Part shown: positions 54,439 to 62,872 of the stretch, one piece after another
Numbering within the stretch: position 1 is the stretch's first letter
Layout: each line of letters begins with the position of its first letter
Assembly (NCBI GenBank): GCA_002423545.1
Contig: DIWP01000001.1
Location: 1-64,000, forward strand
Source: Thermoleophilia bacterium UBA6103
GTDB taxonomy: Bacteria > Actinomycetota > Thermoleophilia > UBA2241
Direction of reading: 5' to 3'
DNA: 64,000 nucleotides
Made by a program: the position numbers and the translations under genes
Notes under the pieces: model-generated
What the model was told of the DNA's origin: nothing
Seen by the model: the letters and a program-made list of their open reading frames with translations, nothing else
Database searches by the model: none

Positions 54439-55182
54439 ATGAAGATGCTGCTGCGCCTCACCTGGGTCGAGATCAAGCTGCTGACACGCGAACCGCTGAC
54501 CCTGATCTTCACGTTCGGACTGCCGTTGCTCATCCTGCTGGTGCTGGGCGGCATCTTCCGGACGTCGGACGTTCTGGACGACGTCCTCGTCGGCCGGCAG
54601 CCGATCGACTGGTACGTGCCGGCGTACATGGGTCTGGTGACGGCATCGATCGGCCTCATCTCGCTGCCGGTCCATCTGGCCAGCTATCGGGAGCGCGGCG
54701 TCCTGCGGCGCTTTCGCGCGTCCGGGGTCTCGGAGCTGAGCGTCTTCGGGTCACAGCTCCTGGTCAGCCTCGGCATCGCCCTCATCGGGTCGGGGTTGCT
54801 CTATCTGCTTGGGGCACTGGTCTACGGAGCCGCCCCGCCGCTCGACCCGCTGCGCTTTGTCCTCGCGTTCATCGTGAGCGTCGCCATGTTCGCCGCCATC
54901 GGCATCCTGCTGGCCGCGGTGATACCGACGGCACGTGCCGTCCAGGGTCTGGGGCTCATCCTCTGGTTCGTGATGCTGTTTGTCTCGGGTACATCATCGC
55001 CTCTGCAGCTTCTGCCGGTCTGGTTGCAGCGCGTCGGGCAGGCCCTGCCGCTCTACCACGTGGTGCAGGCTCTCGAGCGTCCCTGGAACGGCCGAGGCAC
55101 CGATCTGGTCCACCTGAGCATCGTCGCCGCCGTCTGTGTGGGGGCGTCGCTCCTGGCGGCGCGCCTCTTCCGCTGGGATTGA
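54439..55182 (+). CDS. ABC-2-type transporter permease
   Basis: The product has 247 residues, with six predicted helices and the ABC-2 motif YRERGVLRRFRASGVSE between helices. It follows its ATPase by 16 bases and would form an exporter of drugs, lipids or polysaccharide precursors. Length and helix pattern fit the single-domain permeases of the family. Confidence 0.88.
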   Translation: MKMLLRLTWVEIKLLTREPLTLIFTFGLPLLILLVLGGIFRTSDVLDDVLVGRQPIDWYVPAYMGLVTASIGLISLPVHLASYRERGVLRRFRASGVSELSVFGSQLLVSLGIALIGSGLLYLLGALVYGAAPPLDPLRFVLAFIVSVAMFAAIGILLAAVIPTARAVQGLGLILWFVMLFVSGTSSPLQLLPVWLQRVGQALPLYHVVQALERPWNGRGTDLVHLSIVAAVCVGASLLAARLFRWD

Positions 55183-55255
55183 CAGCCGCCGGTCGCGGCG
55201 ACGCGGCATCCCGCGACGTCCCGGACCAGACTCGATTGTCGTGGCAGCCGATCCG

Positions 55256-55957
55256 TCAGAGAGCGTCGAAGACCTTCTTGACACGCTCGCGCAGCTTGCG
55301 GTCGGCCATGAGCGTCTCGGGACGGCCGGTCAGCCAGGCGCCGGCGACCGGGTCGATGACGCTGACCGCGCAGCCTTGCTCGGTGGGCCACAGACCGATC
55401 TGGACCGTCAGGGCCCCGACCGTCGCCGGGTCGGTGGCGGCGACGCTCTTGACCACGACCGGTGAGGCGACCTGCAGCAGGTGGTACTCACCCGCGTCGC
55501 CGGCCGGCAGGCGTGCCTCCGAGACGGTGGCAAGCCGGTTCTCGATGAGCGACTCGCGTAGGCGTCTGAGCGTGTCTTCGAGACCCGCCGCACTCTCCTT
55601 GACGTAGCGGAACGTTCCGCCCCTGGCTTGTCGCTCGGAGTACGGCGTGGCCGCGAAGGTGCTGCGCAGGTGGGCGATGATGGCGTCGGAGCCGACGATG
55701 GCCAGGCCCCCGTCGGTCAGGACCGGCACCTGGTCCTGACCGCTCACCTCCAGCAGCATGGCACGTCCCTCCTTGCTGGGAGCGACATTGACGCACGTGT
55801 ACGTGATGCACAGCTCTGTCATGACCTGGCGCACCCTGTGGCTGTAGGCGCACCACTCCGTCTGGTACAAGGTGAGAGAGCGCTCGGCGGCGGCCCGGCG
55901 GCCGTCGGCAGCGGCGGTCCCGTCCGTCAGCGGGCCGCAGCCGTCACCGGCGGTCAT
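55256..55957 (-). CDS. Glutaredoxin-like domain fused to a DUF302-like domain
   Basis: The product has 233 residues. Residues about 27-105 resemble a glutaredoxin/GST N-terminal fold, with LYQTEWCAYSHRVRQVM (Cys36-x2-Ser39), VNVAPSKEGRAMLL and the cis-Pro motif QVPVLTDGG. The last 120 residues look like a DUF302-type domain (a VKESAAGLEDTLRRL helix, HLLQVASPVVV and a Pro-containing strand region). The single-cysteine active site suggests glutathione or monothiol chemistry. Its ATG overlaps the stop of the YyaL-type gene (ATGA). The DUF302 assignment is tentative. Confidence 0.65.
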   Translation of the reverse strand: MTAGDGCGPLTDGTAAADGRRAAAERSLTLYQTEWCAYSHRVRQVMTELCITYTCVNVAPSKEGRAMLLEVSGQDQVPVLTDGGLAIVGSDAIIAHLRSTFAATPYSERQARGGTFRYVKESAAGLEDTLRRLRESLIENRLATVSEARLPAGDAGEYHLLQVASPVVVKSVAATDPATVGALTVQIGLWPTEQGCAVSVIDPVAGAWLTGRPETLMADRKLRERVKKVFDAL

Positions 55958-58107
55958 GCGGGATCGTCCGCGTCGCCGGAAGCGTCGGCCTCTTCGTCGG
56001 TGGCGGCGGCGGCCGGAGAAGTGTCGTCTGCCGCGCCGGTGGCGGTCGGCTCCGCCGCCCCGTCGGACGCCGCGCCCGAGTCCGCGACTTCGAAGGCGCC
56101 ATCGTCGGACGGCGCGCACACAGCGGAGGCGCCGACCGTTCGTTCGTCGGAAGCAGCGAACGTCGCCACGACCGCCGCGATCCCATCGGCGTCGGTGGTG
56201 GGCGCCTGGCAGGTCGTGCCGCGACAGACAAAGGCCTGCGGCGGGCCGTCGAGGGCGAAGCCGTCGCGCACCAGACGCTCGAGGTCGTGGTCGGCGTCGA
56301 GCACCTGCACGGTGCGCTGGGGTGTCGCGAGGCGCAGCGCCGCGCGGCGCAACGCTTGTGTCTCGGCCGCTGCCCCGTCTCCCACGACGATCACATGGAT
56401 CTGCGGCTCGAGGAATCGGGTCAGCGTGGCAGCGACCGGCGCCGCGAGCAGGCCGTAACGGTCCACGAGCGAACGCAGGCTGGCCAGCAGCCGTGCCGCC
56501 CGGCGTCGGTGCCGCCGGTCGCCGGTGTACGCGGCCAGACGCAGCCAGACGTCGGCCATGGCGGCGCTTTCGTCGAGGGCCACCCGCGGTAGCGCCAGAA
56601 GGCCGGCGGCATCGACCGACCGCAGGCGGTCGAACAGGGCGCCGCCGGGCGCACTCAGGTGCTCATCGACCCAGTCGGAGAGCAGTTCCGCCCGGGCGAG
56701 GTGGGTCCGCCTCCCCGACCACTCGTAGGCGTCAAGCAGGGCTGCCGCGACGCTCGCCTGGTCGCCGAGCATGCCGTCGACCGGGCCTCCCACCAGCTCA
56801 CCGCTTTGGGGCATGAGATAGTGGCCCATTGCGCGGCGGCCGTGAGCAGCATCCCACAGGGTGTCAAGCAGTCCGTCGGCGCGCTCGGCGTGGTCTGGGC
56901 GGTCGAGGACGATCGCCGCTTTGACCAGCGCTCTGGCGGCGAGCGCGTTCCAGTCGGTGTAGACGGTCGGGTCGACGAAGGGGGTCGTGCCGAGCTCGCG
57001 ACGGGCGTCGAGATCGAGGCTGTAGTAGTGCTCGTCTGCGTCCTGGCTGCCGGCGTAGGCTCCGACCTCCGGCGACCAGAGCACGGTGTCCAGATACTCG
57101 AGGACACCACGAGCCACGTCCGCGTAGTGTTCGGCTGCAGCGGCGTGATCGCCGCCGCGCTCGCGGTGGAGCGCCGCCGCGTCGAGGTACACGCGAGCCA
57201 GACGCGCGTTGTCCTCGAGCATCTTCTCGTAGTGGGGCGCCGTCCAGTCGCGCTGGGTGGCGTAGCGGAAGAAGCCGTTCTCGGCCCGGTCGTACATGTC
57301 GCCGTCGGCCATGTGGTCGAGGGTGGTGGTGACGATCTCATCGAGACGCTCGTCGGTGGCACCGCAGAGCCGCAGCAAGAGAAACGAGAGCACCTCAGCT
57401 TGCGGGAACTTGGGCTCAGATCCGAATCCACCGTTGGCGGCGTCGAAGGCCAGCGAGGCCTGTTCGCGCACGTCCGCCACCACTCCCGTGGCCCATTCGA
57501 GCTCTTCCGGCTCCAGTCCCAGCGTGTCCGCCAGCGGGCTGCGCGGTCCCGCGGCCGGCTCCGTATCGGCAGCGGCCGTCTCGGCATCGAGCTCGGGCGG
57601 CGCCGCGTCCATGCGCTCGCGCTCCTCCGCCTGCGCCGCGGCACGAAGCTGGCGCAGTGTCGCCGCCCGCTGCGCCGCACCGCGCTGCACGAGCTCCTGA
57701 CGCTGCTTACCGTAGACCTCATCGACGCGCCGCAGGGCATCGAGCATGTTCTCCGCCGGCAGGTAGGTCGCTCCGGTGATCACGTCGCCGGTCTCGGTGA
57801 GGAACGCGGTGGTCGGCCAGCCGCCCATGTTGTAGCGGCGGTTGACGTCGGGCCGGCGGTCGTTGTCGACGCGCGTGGGGATGAAGCGGTTGTTGATGAG
57901 CTCGATGATGCGCCGATCCGAGTAGGTGGTCTCGTCCATCACGTGACACCAGTGACACCAGACCGCGGAGAGCGAGAGCAGGACGGGCTTGCCGGCCGTC
58001 TGGGCCTCGCGGAAGACCTCGTCGCCCCAGCTGCGCCAGCGGATCTCATCGGCGCGGTTGGGGCGGGGCGAGAAGCGGAAGTCGGCGGTCTGGCCGGTAG
58101 AGCTCAT
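55954..58107 (-). CDS. YyaL/DUF255 thioredoxin-domain protein
   Basis: The product has 717 residues. The N-terminal thioredoxin-like domain (about 15-140) has Cys51-HW-Cys54 (WCHWCHVMDETTY) and the typical VDNDRRPDVNRRYN and GGWPTTAFLT. The remainder is the six-hairpin barrel of the DUF255/spermatogenesis-associated protein 20 type (YDRAENGFFRYATQRDWTAPHYEKML). It has an acidic Ala-rich C-terminus (about 665-717). The function in bacteria is not known; an oxidoreductase linked to sugar metabolism has been proposed. It is coupled to the glutaredoxin-like gene by a 4-base overlap. Confidence 0.88.
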   Translation of the reverse strand: MSSTGQTADFRFSPRPNRADEIRWRSWGDEVFREAQTAGKPVLLSLSAVWCHWCHVMDETTYSDRRIIELINNRFIPTRVDNDRRPDVNRRYNMGGWPTTAFLTETGDVITGATYLPAENMLDALRRVDEVYGKQRQELVQRGAAQRAATLRQLRAAAQAEERERMDAAPPELDAETAAADTEPAAGPRSPLADTLGLEPEELEWATGVVADVREQASLAFDAANGGFGSEPKFPQAEVLSFLLLRLCGATDERLDEIVTTTLDHMADGDMYDRAENGFFRYATQRDWTAPHYEKMLEDNARLARVYLDAAALHRERGGDHAAAAEHYADVARGVLEYLDTVLWSPEVGAYAGSQDADEHYYSLDLDARRELGTTPFVDPTVYTDWNALAARALVKAAIVLDRPDHAERADGLLDTLWDAAHGRRAMGHYLMPQSGELVGGPVDGMLGDQASVAAALLDAYEWSGRRTHLARAELLSDWVDEHLSAPGGALFDRLRSVDAAGLLALPRVALDESAAMADVWLRLAAYTGDRRHRRRAARLLASLRSLVDRYGLLAAPVAATLTRFLEPQIHVIVVGDGAAAETQALRRAALRLATPQRTVQVLDADHDLERLVRDGFALDGPPQAFVCRGTTCQAPTTDADGIAAVVATFAASDERTVGASAVCAPSDDGAFEVADSGAASDGAAEPTATGAADDTSPAAAATDEEADASGDADDPA

Positions 58108-58341
58108 GCAGACTCCTGAGTGTCGTGGGCGACCGGACGAGCGGCCTCTCGGTGATCGTGGACTCGTGTGATGCCACCAAACGGCATCGGCATCGTGTCA
58201 CGTAGGGTGACGATGCGCGAGACATACCCGGCCGCACGGCCGCTGGAAACGCCGACCGGCGGTGTCCCGACAGGTCCGGACCGGCGAGGGGCGCAGCGGG
58301 TACACTGGATCGCAGATCCCGTTCCCGTGAGAGGGGGTCAC

Positions 58342-58584
58342 ATGAGCCCTGCCATCCTGGGTGGCATCCTGCTCGGTGCGTTCCTGGCGCTGTGCTTCTG
58401 GCGCATCCTGTCCAGGGTCGGGTATACGCCGTGGGCGGCGTTCCTGGTGTTCGTGCCGGTCGTCGGCCAGATCATCCTGGTCGTCTGGCTGGCCTTCGGC
58501 CATTGGCCGCTGCTGCAGTACATGGAAGCGTGGCGCCGCTGGTCCGAGCAGGACCGGCCCGGCCACGGAGACGACTGGGCATAG
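58342..58584 (+). CDS. Small membrane protein, 80 residues
   Basis: Two or three helices are predicted: about 3-22, 30-52 and possibly one into the amphipathic tail. The polar C-terminus (EAWRRWSEQDRPGH) would be cytosolic. GAGAGGGGG lies 4 bases before ATG 58,342, and a TACACT -10-like element is at 58,301-58,306. No family recognised. Confidence 0.65.
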   Translation: MSPAILGGILLGAFLALCFWRILSRVGYTPWAAFLVFVPVVGQIILVVWLAFGHWPLLQYMEAWRRWSEQDRPGHGDDWA

Positions 58585-58690
58585 CGGGGCCGTGGCAGAG
58601 ACGGCCCGGTGTCAGTGACGCCGGCCCGGGTGCATGGCGGGCTGTGCGAGGGCGCGACGTGGCCGACGTCGATGAGAGAGGAGGGCCGAG

Positions 58691-59329
58691 ATGGCGTATG
58701 CGGAGCCCGGCAGGTTCGAGATCCTTGCTGAGACGCTGATGCTCAACGCGTTGCTGAGCTCGATGTACCGCACGTACGTTGCGGACATGGGGTTGCACGG
58801 CGATGAGCGGGTGCTGGAGCTGGGCCCCGGTTCGGGCGCCCTGACGAAGCATCTGGCGCCGCTGCTTCGCGACCGTGGCCACCTGACCGAGGTCGACGTG
58901 ACGCAGGCCTGGATCGAACGTCTGCGGCGCCGGTACGGCGACGGTGGGTGGATCGACGTCATCCACGCGGATGTGCGCGCGGCGCCGCTCGTCGCCGACT
59001 CCTACGATGTCGTGCTGGTGCACTGGATGCTCCATGACGTGGAGGCGCCCGACAGGCAGGGTGTGATCACGGCCCTGGCGCGGCTGCTGCGTCCCGCCGG
59101 CCGGCTCTTCCTGCGCGAGCCGACCAAAGAGAAGCACGGTATGAGCGCCGACGAAGTGCGCCGCCTGACGGCCGCCGCGGGACTGCAGGAAGAGGCTGCC
59201 GGGCACGGGAAGACCCTGTTCGCCGGTCGATACTTCGCCGGCCGCTACGTCAAGCCCGAGAGGGCCGGTGACGACGGCCTCACCGGGTCTGGCGAGCTCG
59301 CGCCCAGTCGGGGTCGTCGCGCCAGATGA
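58691..59329 (+). CDS. Class I SAM-dependent methyltransferase
   Basis: The product has 212 residues. The SAM motif I is VLELGPGSGALTKHL, the post-motif is LTEVDVTQAWIERLRRR, and motif IV is YDVVLVHWMLHD. The substrate cannot be predicted; the type resembles UbiE/COQ5-like enzymes. The last 50 bases overlap the 3' end of the convergent pirin gene. Start ATG 58,691 has GAGAGGAGG upstream. Confidence 0.82.
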   Translation: MAYAEPGRFEILAETLMLNALLSSMYRTYVADMGLHGDERVLELGPGSGALTKHLAPLLRDRGHLTEVDVTQAWIERLRRRYGDGGWIDVIHADVRAAPLVADSYDVVLVHWMLHDVEAPDRQGVITALARLLRPAGRLFLREPTKEKHGMSADEVRRLTAAAGLQEEAAGHGKTLFAGRYFAGRYVKPERAGDDGLTGSGELAPSRGRRAR

Positions 59330-60203
59330 ACTCGTCGCGGCGCAGGTCGGTCAGGGCGCGGCGTATCTCGTCGTCGGTGTTCATGACGAACGGGCCGTAG
59401 CGGGCGATGGGCTCGTTGAGCGGCGCGCCGCTGATCAGCAGGTAGCGCACCCCTTCGGCGAACGTCCGCACCCGCACTTCGTCGCCGTCATCGAAGACGA
59501 CGAGCTGCGGGGCCCGCACGAGCTCGCCGTCGAGCTCGCCGCGGTAGTCAAGCTCGCAGCCGACGCCGAAGGTGCCGGAGCCCTCGAAGACGTACGCGAG
59601 ACAGGTGTGGCCCGACGGCACGGCCTGCGCGAAGCGGCCGTCGGCGGGCATGGTGACGTCGAGGTACTCCGGCTCGGCGTAGATCTCGCCGACCGGACCG
59701 CGGACGCCGCCGGCTTCGCCGGCCACGACACGTGCGATCACGCCGCCGTCCAGCTCGGCCGCCGGGATGTCGGCGGCGGCGATCTCCTGGTAGCGGGGCC
59801 GCGACATCTTGAGCTCGGCCGGCATGTTCACCCAGAGCTGGAAGCCGTACATGCGGCCGTCGCGCGGCCGCGGCATCTCCGAGTGCATGATGCCGCCGCC
59901 GGCGGTCATCCACTGCACGTCGCCGGGACCGATGACGCCACTGTGGCCCAGGGTGTCACCGTGCTCCACCTCGCCGGCCAGCATGTACGTGACGGTCTCG
60001 ATGCCGCGGTGCGGATGCAGCGGAAAGCCGGCCAGGTAGTCGGCCGGATCATCAGAGCCGAAGTGGTCGAGCAGCAGGAAGGGGTCCAGGTAGTCGAGCG
60101 CCCGGCCGCCGATACTGCGCTTGAGCTTGACACCGGCCCCCTCCAGGGTCGGCTGCGGCTCGACGATCCGTCCGACGCCTCGTGGTCGCAGCTCGGCGCT
60201 CAT
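59280..60203 (-). CDS. Pirin-family protein
   Basis: The product has 307 residues, two cupin domains. The metal-binding residues are in LHPHRGIETVTYMLAGEVEHGDTLG and MHSEMP, as in pirins. PGDVQWMTAGGGIMHSEMPR is the hallmark. Bacterial pirins include quercetin-2,3-dioxygenases and regulators of metabolism; no specific role is evident. The start is ATG 60,203. Confidence 0.88.
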   Translation of the reverse strand: MSAELRPRGVGRIVEPQPTLEGAGVKLKRSIGGRALDYLDPFLLLDHFGSDDPADYLAGFPLHPHRGIETVTYMLAGEVEHGDTLGHSGVIGPGDVQWMTAGGGIMHSEMPRPRDGRMYGFQLWVNMPAELKMSRPRYQEIAAADIPAAELDGGVIARVVAGEAGGVRGPVGEIYAEPEYLDVTMPADGRFAQAVPSGHTCLAYVFEGSGTFGVGCELDYRGELDGELVRAPQLVVFDDGDEVRVRTFAEGVRYLLISGAPLNEPIARYGPFVMNTDDEIRRALTDLRRDEFIWRDDPDWARARQTR

Positions 60204-60338
60204 GCGGTTCCTCCAGTCGTCCCCGTTCAGGGCGCCGGTCGTCCCGGTGCCGGTTCCGGCGCGACTATCGGACCGCCAGCCCCGCTCCGGCGCCTGGCCG
60301 GGTGGTACCCGCTGCGCCCGGTCCTACTCCCGGCGGCG

Positions 60339-61193
60339 TTAGGCCTGTGCCTTCGTGGCGGCGCAGATGAGCTCGGCCATACCGGGCCGGACCTTCTCGA
60401 AGGTCGCGCTGAAGCGGGGATCGGTCACATACATGCGTCCCAGCTCCGCGTGCATGGTCCGGGAGCACGGGTAGAACCAGCGGTCGATGAGCAGGCGGTG
60501 CCGTTCGACCGCCTCCAGAGTGCGGGGATGGTCCGGCGCCAGACCCTCGTCCATCACGGCCGCGATCCCGGCGTTCACTTCGTCGCTCTCGCTCTTGAAC
60601 CGCTTCCAGTCCTCCGCGGTGTAGTCGGCGCAGCGGCGGGCGGACTCCCGGTAGGCGTCGGTGTCGCCCCAGCGTCGGCGTGTCTCGTCTGCGTGCTCGG
60701 CGGGGTCGAAGTCTCCGAAGACGTCGAACAGCTCTTCCTTGCTCATGCGTATCACTCCGCGTCGGGATGCCATGGTCCTGTCGATGAGGGCGAGCAGCGC
60801 CCGCAGGCGATCGATCCGGGCGGCCACCAGGCCGCGTTGCTCCAGCAGGGCCTCGCCGGGGTCGAAGGCGGGATCGGCCATCAGGTCGCGGATGCGCTGG
60901 AGGCTGAAGCCCAGCTCCCGGTAGAAGAGGATCTGCTGCAGTCGCTCCAGGTCCTCAGGTGTGTACAGACGGTAGCCGGCGTCTGATCGCATGCTCGGCA
61001 CGAGCAGGCCGATCTCGTCGTAGTGGTGCAGCGTCCGGACGCTCACGTGGGCGAGCCGCGACACATCACCGACCGTGCAGGTGGAGTGGCCCACCTGCAT
61101 GCCGTCGTCGGCCGGCACGATGGCGGTCGGCCTGCCGCCGGAGCCGACGTCGTCCTTGACGGCCGCAGCGATCTGTCGCCTGCCCCTGCGCAT
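60339..61193 (-). CDS. MerR-family regulator with TipAS ligand-binding domain
   Basis: The product has 284 residues. The MerR domain (about 40-110) has VGDVSRLAHVSVRTLHHYDEIGLL and DAGYRLYTPEDLERLQQI. The C-terminal TipAS domain (about 155-275) carries the typical acid-rich ADETRRRWGDTDAYRESARR and DEGLAPDHPRTLEAVERHRLLIDRWF. TipA-type proteins bind thiopeptides or other amphipathic drugs and activate their own promoter. The start is ATG 61,193 with AAGGAG 4 bases upstream. An operator and a 19-base-spacer promoter lie directly upstream. Confidence 0.9.
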   Translation of the reverse strand: MRRGRRQIAAAVKDDVGSGGRPTAIVPADDGMQVGHSTCTVGDVSRLAHVSVRTLHHYDEIGLLVPSMRSDAGYRLYTPEDLERLQQILFYRELGFSLQRIRDLMADPAFDPGEALLEQRGLVAARIDRLRALLALIDRTMASRRGVIRMSKEELFDVFGDFDPAEHADETRRRWGDTDAYRESARRCADYTAEDWKRFKSESDEVNAGIAAVMDEGLAPDHPRTLEAVERHRLLIDRWFYPCSRTMHAELGRMYVTDPRFSATFEKVRPGMAELICAATKAQA

Positions 61194-61233
61194 GCTGCTC
61201 CTTCGTTCCTCACCGGCCCCCATGCTCGAGAAG

Positions 61234-61264
61234 AGGGTAGACCCTGACGTAACGTGAGAGTCAA
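61234..61264 (-). promoter_or_regulatory. MerR-type promoter and operator for the TipAS regulator
   Basis: On the minus strand TTGACT (61,264-61,259), a 19-base spacer and TACCCT (61,239-61,234) form the long-spacer promoter typical of MerR targets. The spacer contains the near-palindrome ACTCTCACGT-T-ACGTCAGGGT (61,261-61,241, 8 of 10 pairs), like known MerR/TipA operators. It points to autoregulation. Confidence 0.75.
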
Positions 61265-61316
61265 GCGTACTCTGCCCTTTGAGTGCCAGGACATGCGTGC
61301 GCGCACGACAAGGGCC

Positions 61317-61354
61317 GCGCGGACAGATGCGCCGTGGCGCGGACAGATGTGCCG
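61317..61354 (+). repeat. Two tandem 18-bp repeats upstream of the leader ORF and rsgA
   Basis: GCGCGGACAGATGCGCCG (61,317-61,334) and GCGCGGACAGATGTGCCG (61,337-61,354) differ at one base and repeat with a 20-base period. The second copy covers the expected -35 region of the TATCAT -10 element at 61,371-61,376. Likely a binding site for an unknown regulator. Confidence 0.55.
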
Positions 61355-61370
61355 GTCGGCAGCGATGGTG

Positions 61371-61376
61371 TATCAT
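61371..61376 (+). promoter_or_regulatory. -10 element upstream of the 24-codon ORF
   Basis: TATCAT with no consensus -35; the direct repeats occupy that place. Transcription would begin about 30 bases before ATG 61,411. Confidence 0.45.
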
Positions 61377-61410
61377 CCTGCCGCATCCCGACGGAAAGGA
61401 GGCGACGCAG

Positions 61411-61485
61411 ATGACAGCCCCGGCGCCCAGAGCGCGCACAGCGTTCACATCCACGTTCGTCTCCATTCCGGTGCGCCGCGACTGA
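61411..61485 (+). CDS. 24-residue leader-like peptide
   Basis: The frame MTAPAPRARTAF, then a Thr/Ser/Val stretch and PVRRD, is preceded by AAAGGAGG 8 bases before the ATG, one of the strongest Shine-Dalgarno sites in the window. It lies between a promoter and rsgA (TTG 61,520, 34 bases after its stop). This layout suggests a translated leader peptide that may control rsgA or respond to translation inhibitors. That role is inferred. Confidence 0.45.
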   Translation: MTAPAPRARTAFTSTFVSIPVRRD

Positions 61486-61519
61486 CACACTCGCGGGCAC
61501 CTTGTCGGAAGGACCCGCG

Positions 61520-62647
61520 TTGTCTCACACCATACCCGGCGAGCCGCTCGGCTCCGCCGATGGATCTCAGCTCTCAGACCTCGAGCCACTCGGCTTCTCA
61601 CCGCGCTGGCAGGCGCTGTTCGCGACTCTTGCCGGCCCCGACACCGTGCCCGCGCGCGTGATCCGCGCCGATCGGGGCAGCACTCTCGTAGCGGGCGTCT
61701 CCGGCGTACTGCGGGCCCGGCCGACGGCCGCTCTCCTCAAGGACGCGGCCGGGTCGGCCGACCTGCCCACCGTCGGCGACTGGGTCGTCGTCGCGGCGCC
61801 GCCCGATCACGACACGCCGCTCATCGAAGCCGTGCTTCCGCGCACCAGCGCGATCACGCGCGGAGACCCCGGAGACCAGTCCCAGGTACAGGTGCTGGCC
61901 GCCAACATCGACACGGTCTTCGTCGTCCACCCCATCGACGGGCCTCCCAACGTGCGCCGCATCGAGCGCGAGCTGTCGCTGGCGTGGGACTCGGGCGCCA
62001 TACCGGTGGTGGTACTCACCAAGGCCGATGCCTCGCCGTCGCCTGACGAGGCGCGCGCCGAGGTGGAGGCGAGCGCCTTCGGCGTCGACGTTCTGCTTAC
62101 AAGCGCGGTGCGCGGGCTCGGTGTCGACGACCTGCTCAAGTACCTGGCCGAGCATCGCACGGCGGCATTGATCGGTCCCTCGGGTTCGGGCAAGTCGACG
62201 CTCACGAACGCACTGCTGGGTGAGGATCGTCAGGCCACCAGGGAGGTCCGGGAACACGACCGCCGCGGTCGCCATACTACGGTCGCCCGCGAGCTCATCG
62301 CGCTGCCGAAAGGCGGCCTCATCATCGATACGCCCGGGTTGCGCGCACTGGCGCTGACCGGCTCTGAGGCCGGCATCTCCAGCACCTTCCCGGACATCGA
62401 GGAAGCCGCTCTGGAGTGCCGTTTCCGCGACTGTACCCACACGGCCGAGCCGGGCTGCGGCGTGCAGGCGGCGGTCGAAGAGGGCACCATCCCGGCAGGT
62501 CGCCTGGAGAGCTACCGCAAGCTCCTGCGCGAGGCGGAGGTGGCCGCCATGAAGACCGACCCCCGTCTGCGCGCCGCGGAGGTCCGCAAGTGGAAGATCA
62601 TTCACAAGTCGGTGAAGGACCACTATCGGCTGACCGGTCGGGGATGA
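61520..62647 (+). CDS. rsgA: Ribosome small-subunit-dependent GTPase
   Basis: The product has 375 residues. The circularly permuted GTPase order is seen: TKAD (167-170), GPSGSGKS (219-226), then DTPG (270-273). An OB domain precedes it, and the zinc site is Cys300, Cys305, His307 and Cys313. RsgA matures the 30S subunit. TTG 61,520 is chosen because GGAAGGA lies 6 bases upstream; TTG 61,502 has no such site. Confidence 0.92.
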   Translation: MSHTIPGEPLGSADGSQLSDLEPLGFSPRWQALFATLAGPDTVPARVIRADRGSTLVAGVSGVLRARPTAALLKDAAGSADLPTVGDWVVVAAPPDHDTPLIEAVLPRTSAITRGDPGDQSQVQVLAANIDTVFVVHPIDGPPNVRRIERELSLAWDSGAIPVVVLTKADASPSPDEARAEVEASAFGVDVLLTSAVRGLGVDDLLKYLAEHRTAALIGPSGSGKSTLTNALLGEDRQATREVREHDRRGRHTTVARELIALPKGGLIIDTPGLRALALTGSEAGISSTFPDIEEAALECRFRDCTHTAEPGCGVQAAVEEGTIPAGRLESYRKLLREAEVAAMKTDPRLRAAEVRKWKIIHKSVKDHYRLTGRG

Positions 62648-62665
62648 GCCTCAGGGCGACGTCTG

Positions 62666-62872
62666 TGCAGCGAGCCGGGTTTCCAGTGCCACCCGCTGGT
62701 GAACACCGGTACGCTGGTACGGAGCAGAGAGGTTCTGCGGTGGTTCCTGGCGTTCACCACTCACGAGCCGACCATCATGGCGGCGGCGCCGGGCGAAGGC
62801 CGGGCTGCGACCGGCGAAGACGGCGGACTGCCGCCGGACGGGAGGAGAGCGAGCGATGAAGATCCGCGGTGA
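62666..62872 (+). pseudogene. Remnant of a YbaK/ProX-type aminoacyl-tRNA deacylase
   Basis: In the frame following the rsgA stop, translation gives GFQCHPLVNTGTLVRSREVL, then RWFLAFTTHEPTIM (about 62,678-62,779). This resembles the C-terminal end of YbaK/EbsC and ProX editing proteins (HPLxNT...S...L..FL..TGHEP.V). There is no start codon before it and the N-terminal 120 or so residues are missing. The frame then drifts into low-complexity sequence to TGA 62,872. I read it as a decayed gene end beside rsgA. Confidence 0.5.

Noticed and set aside
52161..54659. 832-codon continuous minus-strand frame
   Set aside because: The lipoprotein starts at 53,372; the rest is antisense to a clear ABC ATPase gene.
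62644..62859. 71-codon frame with ATG overlapping the rsgA stop
   Set aside because: Its product is Arg/Gly/His-rich without family features, whereas the neighbouring frame shows YbaK-like similarity.
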